A stretch of DNA of 10,146 nucleotides from Bacteroidota bacterium (GTDB lineage: Bacteria; Bacteroidota; Bacteroidia; Bacteroidales; UBA10428), in the NCBI GenBank assembly GCA_024640925.1, contig JAHEEB010000077.1:1-10146 (forward strand), read 5' to 3'. Under the pieces are notes generated by a model. It was given only the letters and a program-made list of their open reading frames with translations, searched no databases and was not told the origin of the DNA. Made by a program: the position numbers and the translations under genes. Shown piece after piece: positions 6,434 to 10,146 of this stretch; the first letter of the stretch is position 1; every line of letters begins with the position of its first letter.

Positions 6434-7378
6434 ATGAAAAAAATAACTAGATTTCTGCTTCTTGGGGTTTTGATTCTCACAATTGTTGCGGGCCCCGTAA
6501 GAGCTCAGGATAATATGCAGGGGAAAATTACATTGTCCGGTGCATGGGCACTTTATCCCATGGCAGTTAAATGGGCAGCTGAATATAAAAAAATCCATCC
6601 CAGCGTAAAAATTGACATTTCAGCAGGTGGTGCTGGTAAAGGTATGACCGATGCTGTATCCGGACTTGTTGATATTGGTATGGTTTCAAGGGAAGTTTAC
6701 CCTGAAGAATTAAAAAAAGGCGCCTTGGCTTTTGCTGTTGCCAAAGATGCTGTGGTTGCCGTTGTTAATGAAAAAAATCCTGCAATTAACGATATCCTTA
6801 CAAAAGGATTGAAAAAAGATGCAGCCAGTAATATATGGATATCGGGCAAATATAAAAGCTGGTCTCAGGCACTGACAACCTCATCTAAAGCACCAATTCA
6901 TGTGTATACTCGCTCCGATGCTTGCGGCGCTGCCGAAACATGGGCAAAGTTTTTCGCAAAAAAACAGGAGGACTTATTGGGTAGTGGTGTTTACGGAGAT
7001 CCAGGACTTGCTCTTGCAGTGAAAAAAGATCAGCTGGGTATTGGTTATAACAATATCGGTTATGCTTTTGATCAAACCACCAGGAAACAAATTGCCGGTA
7101 TAAGGGTTGTACCAATAGATATAAATAATAATGGTAAAATTGATGCTGACGAAAATTTCTATAATACACTGGACGAACTGGTAAAAGCGATTGCTATTGG
7201 CAAATACCCGTCACCTCCGGCCAGGGATCTTTATTTTGTAACAAAAGGTAAACCTTCTAATCCTGTTGCTGCAGCATTTATCAGATGGGTATTAACCGAT
7301 GGCCAGAAATATGTGCAGGAATCAGGATACATCAATCTTTCAGCTGAAAAACTTACCGGAGAATCAAAAAAGCTTTAG
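6434..7378 (+). CDS. pstS: PstS-like periplasmic oxyanion-binding protein, predicted sulfate or other non-phosphate ligand
   Basis: The 314-residue protein has a signal peptide (about 1-24, cleavage near PVRAQD) and the two-lobed layout of PstS-type binding proteins; the lack of a lipobox Cys suggests a soluble periplasmic form. PstS marks are SGAWALYPMAVKWAAEY (35-51), GGAGKG (65-70), VDIGMVSRE (79-87) and YTRSDACGAAETW (158-170). Aligned by eye to E. coli PstS, the side chains that hold phosphate appear altered: Thr10 to Leu40, Ser38 to Ala67, Ser139 to Cys164, Thr141 to Ala166, and the selectivity Asp56 to Ser85. Arg135 and Asp137 have counterparts, R160 and D162. An extra loop, D-x-N-x-N-G-K-I-D-x-x-E at 229-240, fits an EF-hand calcium-loop pattern. 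The pstC start lies 4 bases downstream. Fold assignment is firm; the symbol follows homology and the ligand is inferred from context. Confidence 0.85.
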   Translation: MKKITRFLLLGVLILTIVAGPVRAQDNMQGKITLSGAWALYPMAVKWAAEYKKIHPSVKIDISAGGAGKGMTDAVSGLVDIGMVSREVYPEELKKGALAFAVAKDAVVAVVNEKNPAINDILTKGLKKDAASNIWISGKYKSWSQALTTSSKAPIHVYTRSDACGAAETWAKFFAKKQEDLLGSGVYGDPGLALAVKKDQLGIGYNNIGYAFDQTTRKQIAGIRVVPIDINNNGKIDADENFYNTLDELVKAIAIGKYPSPPARDLYFVTKGKPSNPVAAAFIRWVLTDGQKYVQESGYINLSAEKLTGESKKL

Positions 7379-7382
7379 GAGC

Positions 7383-8279
7383 ATGTTAAAATTCAGACTA
7401 TTTAAAGAGAATTTTGCCCGGCATTATATGCTGGGCCTTACTATTTTTTGTTTATTGATCTTATTTTTTATAGGTGCAGGACTTATTATCAAGTCGATAC
7501 CCATTTTGCAGGAGAAAAGTCTTTGGCAATTGCTGACTACAAGTAATTGGAAACCATTTAAGGGCGATTTTGGTTTTCTTACTTTTATCTTAAGTACGTT
7601 GTATGTTACAGTAATTGCCATAATAATAGCACTCCCGCTGGCGGTACTTTCTTCAATATACTTCAGTGAATATGCTTCCAAGAGAATCAAACGTTTTTTT
7701 AGTCCGGTTGTTGATTTACTGGCAGGTATACCACCAGTAATTTATGGAGTTTGGGGTACTCTTACCATTGTTCCCTTAATATCAGAAAAAATTGCCCCAA
7801 AGTTTGTCGACTTCTCCACTGGGTATAGTGTTTTGGCAGGTGGCATTGTATTGGCAATAATGATAATTCCTATTATAATAAGTATACTAACCGAAGTTTT
7901 CAATTCTATCCCAAGAGAAATAAGAGAAGCTTCGTGGACGCTTGGCGCAACTAAGTGGGAAACAATTAAAAAAGTTGTACTCCGGAAATCGCTCCCGGGA
8001 ATGATTGCCGGAGTTGTTTTAGCAATTTCCCGTGCATTTGGTGAAACGATTGCTGTATTGATGGTTTGTGGAAATTTTACCGATTTGCCCAAAAGTATTT
8101 TCGATTCATGTTATCCGCTTCCGGCTTTAATTGCCAATAACTATGGCGAAATGTTGTCTCTTCCGGGGTACGAATCTGCTTTAATGTTTTCTGCTTTATT
8201 ATTGTTCGTAATTATTGTGATGTTCAATGCCGGTTCAAGAATTATTTTAAACCATATTAACATTCGATATCAGCTATGA
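7383..8279 (+). CDS. pstC: PstC-like ABC importer permease
   Basis: This inner-membrane subunit pairs with the PstA-like protein to form the translocation path. I chose ATG 7383, giving 298 residues from MLKFRLFKENF. The upstream in-frame ATG at 7299 would add 28 residues overlapping pstS without PstC-like character, whereas 7383 sits 4 bases after the pstS stop and just downstream of an AGGAG (7377-7381, only one base from the ATG). Hydrophobic segments are visible at about 15-37, 64-93, 108-133, 148-170, 207-230 and 264-284. The cytoplasmic EAA loop that docks on the ATPase is REIREASWTLGATKWETIKKV (178-198, with the conserved G188), and AISRAFGETIAVLMVCGN (214-231) is the PstC-type segment after it. 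The stop codon overlaps the next start as ATGA, which indicates translational coupling. Ligand specificity cannot be read from this subunit. Confidence 0.9.
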   Translation: MLKFRLFKENFARHYMLGLTIFCLLILFFIGAGLIIKSIPILQEKSLWQLLTTSNWKPFKGDFGFLTFILSTLYVTVIAIIIALPLAVLSSIYFSEYASKRIKRFFSPVVDLLAGIPPVIYGVWGTLTIVPLISEKIAPKFVDFSTGYSVLAGGIVLAIMIIPIIISILTEVFNSIPREIREASWTLGATKWETIKKVVLRKSLPGMIAGVVLAISRAFGETIAVLMVCGNFTDLPKSIFDSCYPLPALIANNYGEMLSLPGYESALMFSALLLFVIIVMFNAGSRIILNHINIRYQL

Positions 8280-9115
8280 GAAAACTAGAAGAAAAAATAT
8301 TTAAAGCATTAATGATTGGTTCCACCATACTGATTATATCCATATTGCTTTATATATTATATATTATTATACATAAGGGTTTACCATCTATGTCCTGGGA
8401 TATGATATCAAAGATACCTTCAGGAGGTTTTTATCTAGGTAAGGAAGGTGGTATACTGAATGCCATAATAGGCTCTCTTTTGTTAATATTTGGCTCTGTT
8501 GTAATCAGTATTTCTATAAGTCTGCCAGTTGTTCTATATATAAATTTTATCCTTCGAAAAAATTCGAAATTCTCAAATATATTACGTTTTACGTTCGACA
8601 TCTTATTTGGCATTCCATCTATTGTTTATGGAGCATTCGGGTTTATGGTAATGATTTACTTTGGAATACAGGCATCTTTAATCGGTGGTATTATTGCAGT
8701 ATCATTATTAATTATTCCTATTATGGTACGATCGATTGATGAAGTTGCTGCTTTTGTGCCCCGTGAATTAATCGAAGCCCCACTTTCGTTGGGTGCAACT
8801 CGTTTCGAAACACTTGGTGTTATTGTCCGCCAAATTACCCCAGGAATAACTACGGCAATACTTCTTGCTGTGGGGCGTGGAATTGGAGACGCATCTACGG
8901 TACTTTTTACGGCAGGTTTTACCGATAGTATTCCAACATCGCCGGGACAACCCGCTGCTACGCTTCCTCTGGCGATCTTTTTCCAGCTCGGAAGCCCTAT
9001 AGAAGAAGTACAAAATCGAGCTTATGCTGCAGCGCTGATACTCACTGCAATCATTCTGGTTCTAAGTTTATCAGCACGCTTTTTTAATGCAAAAATCTCT
9101 AAATCTAAATTATAA
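8276..9115 (+). CDS. pstA: PstA-like ABC importer permease
   Basis: The second permease subunit of the importer has 279 residues and overlaps pstC by 4 bases (ATGA). Hydrophobic segments are seen at about 13-32, 60-92, 107-130, 132-150, 190-214 and 246-265. The EAA loop is PRELIEAPLSLGATRFETLGV (162-182), with G173 at the conserved place. The following region, AVGRGIGDASTVLFTAG (198-214), corresponds to the AIGET-type segment of PstA but with Asp where Glu is usual. The stretch ATLPLAIFFQLGSP matches the PstA C-terminal half. The gene ends 4 bases before the ATPase start, so all four ABC genes are expected on one transcript. Identification as PstA rather than CysT/CysW of the classical sulfate importer rests on these motifs; the classical CysTW pair is not seen here. 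Confidence 0.88.
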   Translation: MRKLEEKIFKALMIGSTILIISILLYILYIIIHKGLPSMSWDMISKIPSGGFYLGKEGGILNAIIGSLLLIFGSVVISISISLPVVLYINFILRKNSKFSNILRFTFDILFGIPSIVYGAFGFMVMIYFGIQASLIGGIIAVSLLIIPIMVRSIDEVAAFVPRELIEAPLSLGATRFETLGVIVRQITPGITTAILLAVGRGIGDASTVLFTAGFTDSIPTSPGQPAATLPLAIFFQLGSPIEEVQNRAYAAALILTAIILVLSLSARFFNAKISKSKL

Positions 9116-9119
9116 GTCT

Positions 9120-9947
9120 ATGAGCAATCTGGTAGTAGAAAGATTTATCGAAAAAACTGTATTGACATTGGAAAAAAATGAAAATAATATAGTATCGCCA
9201 CATTTAACTGTCAATAATTTAAATGTTTACATTCAAAAAAAGCATATTTTAAAAAATGTAAACCTTTCGATACCTGATAAAAGCATTACCTGTATTATTG
9301 GCCCGTCGGGTTGTGGTAAAACTACCCTTCTGCGCTCATTTAACAGGCTTCACGACGATTCACCCGATGTAAAACTTTCAGGAAGTGTTTTTATTGATGA
9401 TGAAGATATATATGGCAGAAATGTTGAAGTAACTCATATTCGCAAAAAGATGGGGTTACTTGCACAGCGCCCCACTGTATTGCCCATGTCGATATACGAT
9501 AATGTCGCATACGGACCAAAACTTTATGGAACAAGAAGGCGAAGAAAAATATATGAGATAGTAAAACATCAGCTTGAAGCTGTTGGATTATGGAACGAAG
9601 TAAAAGACAGGCTTAAAACCCCTGCCGTACGATTATCAATTGGTCAGCAACAACGCCTTTGCCTGGCCAGGGGTTTAGCTGTTGAGCCTGAAATTATACT
9701 TGGAGATGAAGCTACTTCAGCTCTTGACCCTATTTCAACGACAATAATTGAGGAACTATTTTTACAACTAAAGAAAAAATACAGCATAGTTTTGGTTACT
9801 CATACTCTTCGTCAGGCAAAACGTATTGCGGATTACGTGGCTTTTATGTATTTGGGCGAACTAATTGAATTTGGACCTGCCGAAGAATTCTTTAATAATC
9901 CAAAACAAAAATTAACAAGGGAATACCTGGATGGAAGTTTTAGTTAG
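9120..9947 (+). CDS. pstB: PstB-like ABC importer ATPase with unusual signature motif
   Basis: This cytoplasmic ATPase drives the importer. I chose ATG 9120 (275 residues, MSNLVVERF), 4 bases after the pstA stop; an in-frame ATG at 9087 would lie inside pstA. The N-terminus is about 20 residues longer than in typical PstB. Motifs in order: Walker A GPSGCGKTT (61-69), then the PstB-type RSFNRLHD; Q-loop Q116 in LLAQRPTVLPMSIYDNVAYGP; ABC signature LSIGQQQRLCLARGLAVEP (172-190); Walker B ILGDEATSALDP (193-204) with E197; H-loop H228. Two departures from the PstB norm are visible: LSIGQ in place of LSGGQ, and DEA in place of DEP. The catalytic residues remain, so it is probably active. PstB, not CysA, is the clear relative. 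Classical operons continue with phoU; here cysD follows after 101 bases. Confidence 0.92.
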   Translation: MSNLVVERFIEKTVLTLEKNENNIVSPHLTVNNLNVYIQKKHILKNVNLSIPDKSITCIIGPSGCGKTTLLRSFNRLHDDSPDVKLSGSVFIDDEDIYGRNVEVTHIRKKMGLLAQRPTVLPMSIYDNVAYGPKLYGTRRRRKIYEIVKHQLEAVGLWNEVKDRLKTPAVRLSIGQQQRLCLARGLAVEPEIILGDEATSALDPISTTIIEELFLQLKKKYSIVLVTHTLRQAKRIADYVAFMYLGELIEFGPAEEFFNNPKQKLTREYLDGSFS

Positions 9948-9981
9948 TGTTTTGATATGATAATAAGAACGAAGAATTATT

Positions 9982-10010
9982 TTTACCATAAATTTCTTGA
10001 AATGGGTAAA
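9982..10010. repeat. Inverted repeat between pstB and cysD with a half-match to the dyad
   Basis: TTTACC (9982-9987) and GGTAAA (10005-10010) are complementary, with an inner ATTT/AAAT pair around CTTG (9992-10003), so a weak hairpin is possible. TACCATAAAT (9984-9993) is the exact reverse complement of ATTTATGGTA from the dyads at 344 and 1684, and a GGGTA follows at 10004-10008, but the two halves lie about 9 bases further apart. No TAnnTTTG promoter lies between here and cysD. Confidence 0.35.
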
Positions 10011-10048
10011 TCAGGCAATTAGCCATTAAAGATGTTAAGATATTTAAA

Positions 10049-10146
10049 ATGAAGCTATATAAACTTAATCACTTACAAGAACTTGAATCGGAGTCTATTT
10101 ATGTGATTCGCGAAGTAGCAGCGCAATTCGAAAATCCGGTCATGCT
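10049..10146 (+). CDS. cysD: Sulfate adenylyltransferase subunit 2 (CysD), 3' truncated by window end
   Basis: The first 32 codons are present, starting [19 protein letters not shown] and continuing [13 protein letters not shown]. This matches the N-terminus of CysD, whose E. coli form reads [21 protein letters not shown] in the same place. CysD with the GTPase CysN forms ATP sulfurylase, which activates sulfate to adenosine 5'-phosphosulfate in the cytoplasm. The PP-loop (SIGKDSSVM in the family) would come just after the window ends, so the active site cannot be checked. The gene follows the PstSCAB-like operon on the same strand with a 101-base gap and no obvious promoter, so co-transcription with the importer is possible. 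cysN would be expected next. Confidence 0.88.
   Translation, partial: MKLYKLNHLQELESESIYVIREVAAQFENPVM

Noticed and set aside
7299..7382. N-terminal extension of pstC from the ATG at 7299
   Set aside because: The 28 extra residues lie inside pstS in another frame and lack membrane or PstC character; ATG 7383 has ideal operon spacing.
9087..9119. pstB start at 9087
   Set aside because: It would overlap pstA by 29 bases and adds residues unrelated to PstB; ATG 9120 lies 4 bases after the pstA stop.

Overview
This is a chromosomal window from a Bacteroidota bacterium, probably a Bacteroidales/Marinilabiliales-type lineage. Four things point there: the AT-rich sequence, start codons preceded by A-rich stretches instead of Shine-Dalgarno sites, promoter candidates of the Bacteroidota type (variants of TAnnTTTG), and gene families typical of the phylum (a GlsB-like acyltransferase, a porin of the Porin_O_P family). 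All genes read on the + strand. The theme is inorganic sulfur uptake and its incorporation into cysteine and methionine.

Layout: (1) Bases 1-241 are the C-terminal end of an unrelated, probably secreted protein with a discoidin-like fold. (2) Bases 242-709 hold no conventional gene but are rich in signals: an inverted repeat, an 18-bp dyad, a promoter, a possible 32-codon ORF containing two Cys codons, and a very strong intrinsic terminator just before metA. (3) metA (710-1642) has Glu at position 111, which predicts acetyl-CoA use. (4) A second copy of the dyad, at exactly the same distance from a CAnnTTTG promoter, precedes cysK (1784-2740). cysK is followed closely by a GNAT/GlsB-type N-acyltransferase (2772-3707) and then by metY (3788-5089), an O-acetylhomoserine sulfhydrylase. 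(5) After a 17-bp hairpin comes a tight operon (5277-9947) of a Porin_O_P outer-membrane channel and a complete PstSCAB-like ABC importer. (6) The window ends 98 bases into cysD, the small subunit of ATP sulfurylase.

Together the genes form a route: oxyanion uptake through the porin and ABC importer, activation of sulfate by CysD(N), and (outside the window) reduction to sulfide. CysK then uses sulfide to make cysteine, and MetA plus MetY use it to make homocysteine.

The most interesting inference is that the importer, which by homology would be called a phosphate transporter, is really a sulfate (or related oxyanion) importer. It lies between metY and cysD, no phoU follows pstB, the hydroxyl residues that hold phosphate in E. 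coli PstS appear to be replaced, and the ATPase has an altered signature motif. Other points of interest are the shared dyad-promoter arrangement, the metA leader with its small ORF and terminator, and a lipid-type N-acyltransferase placed between the cysteine and methionine enzymes.
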